Assembly: GCA_958496175.1 (NCBI GenBank)
Contig: OY292279.1
Span: 3,224,001 to 3,288,000, forward strand
From: Sisyra terminalis
Lineage: Eukaryota > Arthropoda > Insecta > Neuroptera > Sisyridae
Length of the DNA: 64,000 nucleotides
Direction: 5' to 3'
Shown here: piece by piece, positions 39,092-49,293 of the stretch
Numbering within the stretch: position 1 is the first letter of the stretch
Layout: the number at the start of each line of letters is the position of its first letter
Program-made: the position numbers and the translations under genes
The notes under the pieces: model-generated
The model's input: the letters and a program-made list of their open reading frames with translations, nothing else
Told to the model about the DNA's origin: nothing
The model's database searches: none

Positions 39092-40630
39092 GACACGTCA
39101 GGAAACTGGATGGAGTCGGATTCTGAGAAGGCGGAGACATTCGCCCTACATTTCTCCAAGGTGTTCACACCAAATCCCCCAAACAATCATTCGGAAATTC
39201 TCACTCCGATTCCTTCTGTTGATCCTGCCACCCACGAAAAACCCTTTAAATTCAAACTTACGGCCTTACTCAGCAAGATTGACCAGCTTGACATGAAAAA
39301 GGCTTCGGGAGCCGATTTGATAACACCCAAACTCTTGAAGGAACTGCCTGATTCTGGTAAACGTGCCATTCTTTACATTTTCAACGCGTGCATCAGATAT
39401 GGTTATTTTCCTTCCGCGTGGAAAACAGCAAGGATAATTGTTTTGCCAAAACCAGGCAAAGACAGAAGTCGGATCGATAGTTATCGTCCGATTAGCCTAC
39501 TACCGGTGTTGGCAAAGGTTTTCGAAAGGCTTTTGATCGATAGGATATCGCCTATCCTGAGTGAGAAAGCTACAATTCCCCATCATCAATTTGGTTTTAG
39601 ACAGGGTCATAGCACAGTGGAACAAGTTCACCGTTTGACCAACTACGTAAGGAAGGCTTTGGATGAAAAGAAATATTGTGTAGGACTCTTTCTGGACGTA
39701 GCTCAGGCGTTTGACCGCGTTTGGCACGCGGGCCTATTATACAAGATAGAAAAACTCCTTCCTAAGCAACTGTACACGATCATCGCCAGTTTCCTGATGG
39801 AGAGAAATTTTTTTGTATATTATGGCGGCGTTGCCAGCTCGACATACCCAGTGATGGCAGGCGTCCCTCAGAGAAGTGTATTGGGTCCAACCCTATACAA
39901 TATTTTTACGGCAGATTTACCAGTAGATGCAAACATCTTCACATCTACCTTCGCTGACGACACCGCAATACTCTATGCTAATTCCAACGCTCATATAGCG
40001 ACTAGAGAGTTACAAGAACATGCCAATAAAATAATGGGTTGGGCAAACCAATGGCGCATCAGGATCAACGAATCGAAAACTCAGGTCATCACATTCACAC
40101 TCCGAAAAAACTCTGGTGGCCCAATTACCATCAACAATTGTCCAATTGCAAACAGCCAGGAAGTTAAATACCTCGGCTTCCACCTAGACAGACGATTGAC
40201 TTGGAAGGCACACATCACTAGGAAAGCTACACAGGTGAAAATCCTACATCGGAGACTTGGATGGTTGACCGGAAAGAGATCGTCTTTGAGTCTGACTTCA
40301 AAGGTCATGGTTTACAAGGCGATTCTCAGACCAACATGGGCGTATGGGGCACATTTGTGGGCCTCCGCAAAACTAACAAATGTTGAGTTGATCCAGAGAC
40401 GACAGACTGCAATTCTCAGATCAATTTTGGGGGTCGGGCGCTACGTCAGAAACGAGATAATCCAGCGCGACCTGGGGATTGACCCGGTACTAAGCTTTTC
40501 AAAAAAGCAGGGTCAAAAATATTCGAAAAGGATTGACGAGCATCCTAACGTACTAGCTGCAAAGGTTCTACAAGCCCCTCCATACAAAAGACTAAAACGA
40601 ATGGACCCTAGTTCGTTTATAAGTTCATAA
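39092..40630 (+). CDS. Reverse transcriptase, partial ORF2 of Jockey-type element
   Basis: About 512 codons without a break. Visible motifs: SYRPISLLPVLAKVFERLL, HQFGFRQGHSTVEQV, the first catalytic Asp block LFLDVAQAFDRVWH, and FADDTAIL with the catalytic Asp pair. A thumb-like region and WANQWRIRINESKTQVI follow. The usual PQGS motif reads PQRS (VPQRSVLG), a Gly to Arg change at a position normally invariant, which may impair activity. The open frame extends into target sequence to an ATG at 39080, but that is fortuitous. The upstream endonuclease is absent, so the product could not act autonomously. Confidence 0.9.
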   Translation, partial: DTSGNWMESDSEKAETFALHFSKVFTPNPPNNHSEILTPIPSVDPATHEKPFKFKLTALLSKIDQLDMKKASGADLITPKLLKELPDSGKRAILYIFNACIRYGYFPSAWKTARIIVLPKPGKDRSRIDSYRPISLLPVLAKVFERLLIDRISPILSEKATIPHHQFGFRQGHSTVEQVHRLTNYVRKALDEKKYCVGLFLDVAQAFDRVWHAGLLYKIEKLLPKQLYTIIASFLMERNFFVYYGGVASSTYPVMAGVPQRSVLGPTLYNIFTADLPVDANIFTSTFADDTAILYANSNAHIATRELQEHANKIMGWANQWRIRINESKTQVITFTLRKNSGGPITINNCPIANSQEVKYLGFHLDRRLTWKAHITRKATQVKILHRRLGWLTGKRSSLSLTSKVMVYKAILRPTWAYGAHLWASAKLTNVELIQRRQTAILRSILGVGRYVRNEIIQRDLGIDPVLSFSKKQGQKYSKRIDEHPNVLAAKVLQAPPYKRLKRMDPSSFISS

Positions 40631-40923
40631 ATATATATATAACCTGGCTTTGTTTCATAGCTATGTTCTTAACTTTTCACAGTCTTTTCAATAGTCCAAT
40701 ATTATAATAGTTGTCGATTTTTAAGTAAGGTTTACGATAAAAATGGTTTTTATTTTGACATTGGTCAAAACGCCAGTAAAATGGAATTTTCTTCTATGTA
40801 TTGTATTTTTTTTTTTTGTTTGTTTGTATTTTGTTTAATTCTTTATATCTTTTTCTTTTATGTTCTTACTTTTCGTTTCTTTTTATTTTTTTATATGTAT
40901 TGAGTTGTAATATCTAAGGCGAG

Positions 40924-40938
40924 GAGCACGCAGTGCTC
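40924..40938 (+). other. 3' stem-loop of the retrotransposon
   Basis: GAGCAC pairs with GTGCTC around GCA, 12 bases before the poly(A). Several non-LTR elements need a 3' structure for reverse transcriptase recognition; here that role is inference. Confidence 0.4.
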
Positions 40939-40946
40939 AATTCCTT

Positions 40947-40987
<41 letters not shown>

Positions 40988-40989
<2 letters not shown>

Positions 40990-41801
40990 ACATATATGAA
41001 TTAATTGTTTATCACTACAGAAAAAGTCAATTTTTCCAAAATATTTATTTAAAACATTAACTATATACCAGCGGAATGTATTCATAGACTTTTACACATA
41101 GACATTAGACTGGGCCAAAAAAACGACTTTTTTTTTTAAAAGTATATGGAAAATATTGTTCAAGGTAACAAAAAAAAATTATCGGGAAGGTTTGAGCCCT
41201 TAATATTAATATTAAGAGATCTATCATCTTTAATTTCGATTTTTTATTTGTGCTTTCATTTTTGCGTCAATGCTGTCAAACTATCAAAGTTAAAAAAATT
41301 CATCTGCATTCATATTTATAGAAAATTAAATTCCCTACAAAAAAGGTTTCTGTGAACATTTTTGCCAGATACACCGTTTCCGAATAATTAAGCTTTAAAG
41401 TTAGATATAGTTTTTAGATTTATCTTCTTTATTTTGGAATATTGTAACTAACGAACAAATAAATATGTAGAAATGAACAATAAAGGTTCTTGAATTGAAG
41501 GGAATTTAATGCTCTACAAAAAAGGTTTTTTTACATTTATACATAAAATCACTCTTTCAAAATTGGTTCAACAATGGAAAAAAGCAATAATTTAATTTTT
41601 CCTTCATCTTTAATGGTGAATAACTTTTCAAAAAGTGGTTTTATGTAAAAACGTTAAGAAACCTTTTTTTTAGAACATTAAATTTCCTTTAAGAATCTAT
41701 ATTGCTAATTTCTATATATTTATTTGTTTATTAGTTACAAAATTCCAAAATAAAGAAGATAAATCTAAACATTATATCAATGGCTGAAGCTTGATTATTC
41801 G
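40988..41801 (+). repeat. Right copy of ~815-bp duplication flanking the retrotransposon
   Basis: Second copy of 38275-39090, differing by a few substitutions and small indels, for example TTCATCTGCATTCATA for TTTATCTGCACTTATA. It then continues into the sequence expected after the insertion point (GGAAACGGCGTGTCTG), so this copy is joined to the original right part of the foldback. Confidence 0.9.
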
Positions 41802-41905
41802 GAAACGGCGTGTCTGACAAAAGTTTTTAAAGAGACGTTTTTTTTAGGGAATTTATTTTTCTATAAATATATGTGAAGATAATTTTTTTTTTTTTGATAG
41901 TTTAT
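41106..41905. mobile_element. Foldback family A, second copy, right end missing
   Basis: Begins TAGACTGGGCC like the others and reads past the insertion point to about 41905, where homology with the 34300-34400 part of another copy stops at GATAGTTT. The terminal arm with the second TTAATATTAATATTAA block and GGCCCAGTCTA is absent, so it is truncated or rearranged at this point. Confidence 0.8.
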
Positions 41906-41907
41906 AG

Positions 41908-41940
41908 TTCTGGTTTGTTTATAGAAGAAACAAACCAGAA
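41908..41940. other. 13-bp perfect hairpin
   Basis: TTCTGGTTTGTTT (41908-41920) and AAACAAACCAGAA (41928-41940) form a perfect stem with a 7-base loop at the point where the foldback is broken. Hairpins at breakpoints can mark excision or rearrangement. Confidence 0.5.
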
Positions 41941-42267
41941 AGCAAAGAAGACTTAAGTTGAAACTCCTTCAAAAGCTCCAAAAAATAGCAATTGCTTGAC
42001 CACAAGGTCAAGAATAATCAACAAATAAAAAATTTTAAAAACAGATGAATGAAATTCAACTTCTACAGCTACTTAAAAGCCGCTAAAGATCAGTCGCCTG
42101 CTATCACCACCATGATATAGCAGCAAATTGCTGAGCTGGTGCAAATTACATGATAGTTCACAAAAAAAAATTATCTGCAGGATGAAATGTATTCCTTAGG
42201 CATTGAATTTTTAGTTATTTAAAATTTCATCAATCACATACATCCTATCTTTCATCAAATTTCGTAG
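41941..42267. other. Possibly decayed coding sequence upstream of candidate exon
   Basis: Around 42055-42170 one frame has amino-acid-like composition (FYSYLKAAKDQSPAITTM) but is cut by TAG and TGA. It may be a pseudogene fragment or chance. Confidence 0.25.
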
Positions 42268-42468
42268 GTTTTGAATTTTTGTGCTGACAGTTATAGAGGT
42301 AATAATGCTGTTTTGAAAATTGTGGGAAACTATTACGGTCGACTTGACTACGCTTTCAAATACTGCCAAATCGCTCCCGAAATTCGGCCAAATTTTGCCA
42401 GATTGAAGTTTCCCGCTAACCGTTTGCGAACAACTTCATACTGTAGCGTTTTACCATATTTTTTTTAA
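42268..42468 (+). CDS. Candidate terminal exon, unknown protein
   Basis: A splice-acceptor-like CTTTCATCAAATTTCGTAG precedes a 66-codon frame from GTT TTG to TAA (42466-42468), rich in Tyr, Asn, Arg and Cys, with more G/C in third positions than the surroundings. AATAAA follows at 42472. The upstream sequence has no intact exon that joins it: the frame before is interrupted by stops. It could be the last exon of a gene, the end of a pseudogene, or chance. No family is recognised. Confidence 0.25.
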   Translation, partial: VLNFCADSYRGNNAVLKIVGNYYGRLDYAFKYCQIAPEIRPNFARLKFPANRLRTTSYCSVLPYFF

Positions 42469-42477
42469 ATGAATAAA

Positions 42478-43955
42478 GAAGTGGATAAAGAAGATAACTT
42501 CAAAAAATGAAAATAATTTTCTGAAACCATTTTTTTGTTACTTTTTATGAAAGAATGAAAAATCGCTATTTTCCACCAATGGTAATCTGCTCAAAAGGCT
42601 GCAAAGGTAATTAGAAGCTCATAATTCCTTCCTATACATGCACTTAAGACAAAATCTTAATTAACATTACACATTACGGGATACTAAAACTAATTACTAA
42701 GAACGTTATCACAAAGGTACCACGACCGGGATGATCGAAACAGGCCGCATCCAGACATTTCTTTGCCTCTCCCACGCGTATCCCCATCTTTTCATACCGA
42801 CTCCTCATTTGAACACATTGTGCTCAATAAACAGGTACAACAAAGACAACACCACCAAAGTTTTCATATTGAGAACGGAAGCACTCAAATAAATTACCAT
42901 TTCACTCAACTCCACCACCGGCGGCCCACCAGTCGCCACTAAAGCCGGTGGTAGGGTGGAAATATTCTTCAGTTGGGGTAAATTCCGTTGAGAATTAAGC
43001 AAGACAAATTAATACACATTTACAATTAAACACAAGGTAAAACACATCGTCTGTTACGGGGACGTAAATGTGGGACGTAAGACCCCAAGATAATTCTCAA
43101 GACATGGCCACAGAAACACGAAAAGAGGAACACCGGAAAACAAGAAAACCCTTTGCCTTCTGGACAATATGCATTAGTTGCATTTATATTCCTTTGAACC
43201 CCTCCAGAGAATTTGTCACTAACCAGGTCATCTTGATCGTCGTCTTGACGATAGTGGTAGCTAGCGTAACGATAGTTCATTTGTCTTTACTGCCTTTCAA
43301 TTAATCCTAATTTATAGGACGCAGATACAAATATAGGAAAGTTTTGTGTCAAGGATAATTCCTTTGTGGTCGCTACATATGGCCCATTATATTAATTTGT
43401 TACGAAACGTCTATTTTCGATCGGGCTAAATACTGGCAAATCCCAATAGACATTGTTGGCCCCCATATCATATTCCACGTGTATTGCGGTATTAATAAAT
43501 TGCAACCATAGAAAAGAAATTTCTCTAATTTTAATCGTCTTTTTGCCTCTCATAATAAGAACTCCAATTTTAAAAGTTTTTCAACGAATTTGGGAATTTA
43601 TTTTTTAAAAAATTGCATTGTATTTATTGAGAAATCAATTGAAATAATTTGTTTAAAAAAATGAGACATTCATCGTTATTATAATGAAATTCTAGTGTAC
43701 TAAACTTTTGTTAAAGTCTTTGAAATTAACGCTCGTTTATATTGTGGTTTTATACTTACTTTTTACATTGTTCGTGACTTCTTATCAATCGATAATTATC
43801 GATGATTCAATCTTAAATAATATGCCAGCACGATCTGAAATAATTTTTTTACACGTTGGAATTAGTTGCATAAGTAAATTGTTGGAAACCACCTGGTTTT
43901 AATCCGTAGATCCTGGCTCTTTAATTTTTAATTTTTTTAAACATAAATCTCTAAA
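42478..43955. other. Mixed non-coding stretch with coding-like patches
   Basis: Between 42650 and 43350 the sequence is less AT-rich and carries overlapping frames on both strands: + 43068-43304 (hydrophilic start, C-terminal hydrophobic helix) and - 43026-43280, plus a - strand 20-codon signal-like frame at 42805-42867. None has a full gene model. A hydrophobic frame at 43708-43902 begins with TTG, not ATG. Confidence 0.35.
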
Positions 43956-45546
43956 ATGAAAAAAGTTTTTGTTATCCTTTTGTTACTTCGTTCCCAATCG
44001 GTAAGCTTACGATTTTTTTCGTTAAAAACTTAAAAAAAATAATTTCTTATTCCAGTTTTCCTATATTCCCGAGAATGATGGCTCCAATTCTGATATCAAT
44101 GAAACCGATTTCAACCACGAAATTCCCAATACTCAAGGAACATATTTCAAATATTTCACCTCTACTTTTACAGATGCATTCGACAGTATTGTTGCAATTC
44201 TAAATAACTTCTTAACTGCATCACTTCAACTAGGTCCAACCACTCAAATCCCCGATTTGATTGCTGAATATTCCAAAAACCTATCATCGCTAATCACTCG
44301 TTTTATTAGGCTAGAACAAAGTATAAATCATACGTATCCTGATGGAAGTTCTTCTGAAAGTTTACCCGAAAGTGACCTCTTACAGGAAATTGCGGAAATT
44401 TTAGAGGAATCAAAGGAAGAGCTACTGGAAACAATAAGTGAATTGATTGAAAATACTGACACCAATGACAATTTGGGCGAAGAAAGTTGTGGAACTGATT
44501 CAGGTGAGAGTTTTACTCAGCATTCGGAATCTGAACATTTGGAACAGTCAGGAGACCAACAAAGCATTGATAATACTAGTTCAAACGAAGAAAATAATGA
44601 GGTCAAACAAAATGATGAAGTTAAAGCAGAAAGTAATAAGCCACAGGAAGAAATTCCTGAAGAAAAACCAAGTGAAGATCGTCGAGAAGAAATTTTAGTG
44701 CAGGAAAATCGTCCCGAAGAAGCAACTAATGTACCAATTCAAGAAAATCGTCAGGAAGAAAGAACCGAAGAATTAAAACAAGAAAGTCGACCGGAAGAAC
44801 CAATTCAGGAAAATCGTCAAGAAGAAAAAGTGGAGGAATCAATTCCAGAAAATCGTCAGGAAGAAAATAATGAAGTACCAGTACAAGAGAATTGTCAGGA
44901 GGAAAGAACAGAACCACAAGTTCAAGAAAATCGTCAGGAAGAAAGAACAGAACCACAACTTCCAGAAAATCGTCAGGAAGAAAGAATAGAACCACAAGTT
45001 CCAGAAAATCGTCAGGAAGAAAAAATAGAACCACAAATTCACGAAAATCGTCAGGAGGAAAGAACAGAACCACAAGTTCCAGAAAATCGTCAGGAGGAAA
45101 GAACAGAACCACAAGTTCAAGAAAATCGTCAGGAAGAAAGAACAGAACCACAATTTCAAGAAAATCATCAGGAGGAAAGAACAGAACCACAAGTTCAAGA
45201 AAATCGTCAGGAAGAAAGAACAGAACCACAAGGTCAGGAAAATCGTCAGGAAGTAAACAATCAAGTACCAGTCCAAGAAAATCAGCCGGAAGAAAAAATA
45301 GAACCACCAATTCAAGAAAACCGCCATGAAGAACGAGTCGAACCACCAAATCAAGAAAATGTAGTCGAAGAAAATCGTCAGGAACCAAAAAATGAGGCTC
45401 CAGCCCAAGAACCACCCGTACAAGAACGTCCTCCTGAAATAATCGCTCCAGAAACACAAAATGAGCCATCAGCGAATCAACAAACACCCAATAACAATCC
45501 AGACAACAATCAAAACGTGCCAAATAACCAACCAACCCAAAATTAA
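43956..45546 (+). CDS. Secreted acidic Glu/Gln protein with 13-residue repeats
   Basis: Unrecognised gene with a clear model: exon 1 43956-44000 (15 codons), intron 44001-44055 (GTAAGC...TTCCAG, 55 bp), exon 2 44056-45546, stop TAA, phase 0. The 511-residue product starts MKKVFVILLLLRSQS, a short signal peptide. Residues ~16-150 are non-repetitive, with an amphipathic stretch and N-glycosylation sites (NET, NLS, NHT). From ~243 to ~417 it is a degenerate tandem repeat of the 13-mer ENRQEERTEPQVP; the last ~90 residues are Pro/Gln/Asn-rich. Cysteine is scarce, the opposite of the gene at 24456. It is strongly acidic, likely disordered, perhaps a secreted matrix or mineral/ion-binding protein; that is inference. 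AATAAA is at 45568. Confidence 0.85.
44740..45262 (+). repeat. 39-bp coding minisatellite in the acidic protein gene
   Basis: Units built on GAAAATCGTCAGGAAGAAAG followed by AACAGAACCACAAGTTCCA repeat about 13 times, the central ones nearly identical and the edges degraded. The multiple-of-three period keeps other frames open, producing long spurious frames on both strands. Confidence 0.9.
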
Positions 45547-45567
45547 AGCTTCAAAAATTTTTTTTTA

Positions 45568-45573
45568 AATAAA
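45568..45573 (+). terminator. Poly(A) signal AATAAA
   Basis: AATAAA 22 bases after the stop codon of the acidic repeat protein, implying a very short 3' UTR. Confidence 0.65.
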
Positions 45574-47727
45574 ACCTATAAAATTTTACAAGTAAAACTA
45601 AATTTAAAACCATTCATGGAAGCATATTTTTTTTCTGTGGCTAACCTCATGAAAATGAAAGAGAAGGAAACGTTGGAGCACCTTATCTCTATTTCCGGTA
45701 TCGATAATTGCACTCGGCTTATTATCTTCAGTAGTGTCTATAACTGTTTTCTTATCAATTGAAATTTTGCTGTTGTCTATTGTAATTAAAGTTTATGTTT
45801 TGCATAGTTATACTAATTTTATTTCGCTGATAAAATTTACGATATTTTTTTTTTGAAAAAAATTTCTTTCAGTGTTTTCTTAAAACATTTTTAAATTTGT
45901 AACGTTAATGAATTTTAATTAAAGCACAAAAGAATCTGAGGGAGTTTTCTTAAAATTTGATCTCTTTTTTTTCAGAAAAGACGTAGTACAGTAGACGTAG
46001 TTTTTATTATTTTTCTTTTTAATTTTGAAAAAAAAAATAGGTTTAATTCATGGGTTTTCGAAAGTGGGGCCTTTTTTTTAAATAATTTAATTTATTTTTC
46101 CATTCAGAGTACATCATAGTATAAAGAATAAAATTAAATTTTTCACTATTTTCGATAAATATTTAAAAATTCGATTTTTCCTTCGGATTTAAATATTAAA
46201 AATCCGGAAAATTATAAAAGTTATACATTAGTTGTCTCCAAAAATGACCAAGGGTTAAAAAAAATAAGAATTGATAGTATAAGCTATAATTTGTAAAAAG
46301 AGCCATTTTGATTTTTAGCGAAAACATTAAAATTTGTAAAGCAAACCAAAATTTTCCCAAAACGACACTAAAGCTTTCAACATTAACTTCCGGCCAAGCT
46401 ATGGTATTTTCGAAAAATTGTAACGGAGCTTTTTTATGGGAAATTTTCTTAGCTTCCTTTATAGTAAATAGCTTTTTTATTTGTACCTACCATGGTTCCA
46501 AAGTTATTGAGGAAAAAAATATTTTTTCCGAAAAAAAATCAAATTTTACGTACAATTGAACAAAATTCTTTATAGTACAAAATTTGCATAAAATTAATGG
46601 GAAGATATTTTGACGTGAGAATTTTCGATTGAAAATTAGGGTGCTTTTTGGATATTAAGTCAAAATAAGGTGAAAAAATGAATATTTCAAATAAAAAAAA
46701 TTACTGTATGTTTGGGACATACAAAGGTAAGTTTTCACCAAATTTCGTGAAAAATATTTTTTTTTTGCAAAAAATAATAATAAAAAACAAAAAACTCCGT
46801 TATTCGAATTTTTCACATAAATTTTGAGGTTATGTGAAAAAAGTGTCGATACAAAAGTTGTAGATCTTTTAATTACCTACAACTTTGCTATTTAACTTTT
46901 TTTCATTGGACTTGCAGTTTTACCGGAAATCGAGATTAACTGTTACCCTTAAAAACTCACCCCCTCCCCCTTCCCGACCTCAGATCACCCGTAATTTATT
47001 TTTCCTTTCATTTTTGTTATATTCTCTACCTTTTCTGATGGGTTTCATTCTACTATAACTTTTTTCACTTTTCACCATTTTTAAAATTATCGACCCTGGT
47101 CTATTTCTTCAACTATAACTTTTGATTCGTGCCAGATGCAAATAAAATAGTTATAATCAAAATGGAAGCTGAGGAAATTTCCGACAAAACCGGATCTCAA
47201 ATAAAGTTTTATATGAGCAATTGTTTAAAAAGGAATGTAAAATTTCAAAAATTATCCATTTTTGCATAAAAATTATTTTCTTGCACAGAAATAGCAAAAA
47301 TTCACATTGTAATTTTACAAAATACGTCACGATACTATGAGAACCATAGTTGCAATATTAGTGGCCACGAAAGTGATTAGGAATTTCTTCAAAACCAGGA
47401 TTAAATTAAATCATTACAAAATTTGCGGATTTACTAATGAAAAAACCCAAAAGTTTTAAGATATTTGACTATGAAAGACGGTAAAACATCTAATATTATT
47501 TTGGGAAAATTTTAACGAAATAAATGCTTAGCATAACTAATTAGTTGATTTTTCTTTTTGTAAAGGAAATAATGTTTATAATTAGGGTAAAATGTTGATA
47601 TTTGTTTATGAGAAAGTAAAAAAAAGTAATTTCTGGAGAATTTATTTAGTCATTCGGAAACGGAAAATCTGCGGTAAGACTTGGACTTTTACAAGAAATC
47701 CCCCACATGCCCACAAAAACCGACTCA
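45574..47727. other. Non-coding stretch, no gene seen
   Basis: AT-rich, with several A-tract/T-tract repeats and a small hairpin AGTTGTAG...CTACAACT near 46856-46886. A frame at 46308-46559 is low-complexity. The texture suggests decayed transposon sequence but no copy matches within the window. Confidence 0.45.
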
Positions 47728-47763
47728 TATAAATTCCTTTAACTATCTTCAACATTCATTGTT
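47728..47763 (+). promoter_or_regulatory. Core promoter: TATAAA and TCATTG initiator
   Basis: TATAAA at 47728-47733 and an initiator TCATTG whose A (47758) is 30 bases downstream, matching arthropod core-promoter geometry. The ATG at 47784 gives a 26-base leader. Confidence 0.65.
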
Positions 47764-47783
47764 TTTCAAACTCAAATGTGACA

Positions 47784-48232
47784 ATGAACTCCAGCAGAGC
47801 TTTTTTCCTCATTTTGATTGTTTGCGTTGCAACAGCTCCTTTCATCGAATCGAAAGCTTTGCCTCAAAACAACGACGAACGCCCATCAGTCTGGATTGTA
47901 AGTTTTAATAGTTTTCCACCAAAAAAAAAAAAAATTAACTATCGATTTTTTTCCCCCAGAAACGAACATTTTCGCGAGCTGGAAATTCTCTAGGTCGTGG
48001 CACCATCGCCGTAACAAACACAGCCGAAAAACTATGCAACCTCGTCAAGAAAATCGTTCCAATTGTTGCACAAATATGTGCGGTTGCTAAATTTAAATTT
48101 TGTGCCGGTGCCCAATTTTCAGGTGAACCAACGCAACAGGAAGAGATGCCAGATGTTCAAAGTGTGATTCCTCTGGATAATCGAGAAGGACAAATAGTTC
48201 CGAGTAATAATAATGTAGAAGAATTTTTTTAA
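47784..48232 (+). CDS. Small secreted peptide precursor, three cysteines
   Basis: Unrecognised. Exon 1 47784-47897 (38 codons), intron 47898-47959 (GTAAGT...CCCCAG, 62 bp), exon 2 47960-48232 ending TAA, phase 0; 128 residues. Residues 1-23 form a signal peptide, MNSSRAFFLILIVCVATAPF onward to ES. Residues 24-38 are polar and acidic; Lys39-Arg40, encoded right after the splice junction, is a possible proprotein cleavage site. Then comes a basic part with Cys64, Cys78 and Cys86 around an amphipathic Lys-rich helix (KLCNLVKKIVPIVAQICAV), and an acidic Gln/Asn-rich tail. Promoter and poly(A) signals are close and complete. It could be a defence peptide, peptide hormone or other secreted factor; I cannot choose. 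The odd cysteine number suggests dimers or a free thiol. Confidence 0.85.
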
Positions 48233-48238
48233 AATAAA
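48233..48238 (+). terminator. Poly(A) signal AATAAA
   Basis: AATAAA starts immediately after the stop codon of the small precursor gene. A GT-rich stretch follows at 48251-48265. The 3' UTR would be only about 20-30 bases. Confidence 0.65.
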
Positions 48239-49293
48239 TTTTCCTTTACGTGAAAAAGGGGTAATGGTTTTATTATTTCATTTTCATTCAAAGCATTGCC
48301 CTTTGGCGTTGTGTTCCAATGAAATTAACAATCACCACGGGCACTAGGGGTTTGCAAAATGTCATATTATTGACAGCTTTGTATTACACTCGATTTAATT
48401 TACATATATAATGATAGTTATTCAAAACTATGAAATTTCAAGCCTAAAACCACCTCGCAATGTATATGGCATCCAACGTCTTTCACATCAAATAAACTTT
48501 GCGAATTTGCGTAATTGATTTTTGCATACATTAGTGGTGCGGACAAAAGGGATGTTGTACGTAACTATATCACATATCAAGTTCAATAATACATCCACAT
48601 TACGTACGGAATTAAAATGGCAGGAAAAATTGCACACAAATCGAAAATTCAGTTGTTGAATGGAGGAAAACGTGCGGAAAAATTCAACTCAGGTCCATTT
48701 GATTGAGTCCCATTCATTTCGATTTCCTTTTGGTCATTCCACACTAATTCAATAAAACGATTTTTATTAACGATAAGGAAAACGAATGCGGATGAAAAGA
48801 CGACGAAAATGCGTGCTTGTAATACTAAAAAAAATTGTTATACTTGATTTTTTTTTTGGCTAGGTTTCCACCAATAAATGGAATAAATATAAATCGATTT
48901 GGTATAATATTCACGTCTATGCCTCTATCTCTAGTCGAAAAAGTTTATTTTTTTTTTGCCAACTGACGAAAAAAAACTTTGGAAAGATTTAGGAAAAAAT
49001 TTAGTTTGTTTGGGGACACAATAGTTTTGAAGTTAAGATCTTTAATTTTATCAAACTTACGTTAAAAATGGACAGTTCTACTTTGTGTTTTGATATAAGT
49101 TTGGAACACTTTTTAAACAATTTAAATCATTAGAAAATAATAAGATCCTTCTTTTTAAAACTGAGCAAATATTAAAGGATTAAAAGATCAGAAAAAATCA
49201 ACTTCAATACTAATTAACAACTTTTCATTGTATTTAATAACTTCTACTTCTTCTTCTTGTTGTCCACAGAGTCTGAAAAAAACTATTAAATCT
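48239..49293. other. Non-coding stretch, no gene seen
   Basis: No supportable reading frame or repeat match between the peptide gene and the family B foldback. Confidence 0.5.

Larger units (their letters stand above)
39091..40987 (+). mobile_element. Jockey-type non-LTR retrotransposon, 5'-truncated
   Basis: It enters mid-ORF2 just upstream of the reverse transcriptase domain, so ORF1 and the endonuclease are missing, as in typical 5'-truncated LINE insertions. After the stop at 40628 comes a ~320-bp 3' UTR, a small stem-loop GAGCAC-GCA-GTGCTC at 40924-40938 and a pure run of 37 A. The intact frame and long A tail point to a young insertion. It lies inside a family A foldback and is flanked by an ~815-bp duplication, far longer than usual target-site duplications. 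Confidence 0.9.

Noticed and set aside
43708..43902. Hydrophobic 64-codon frame just upstream of the acidic protein gene
   Set aside because: It starts with TTG and has no ATG in the hydrophobic part. Possible as an exon but unsupported.
44726..45535. 269- and 206-codon - strand frames over the acidic repeat gene
   Set aside because: Shadows of the 39-bp repeat: reverse reading gives monotonous Phe/Leu/Asp strings with no start context or splice sites.
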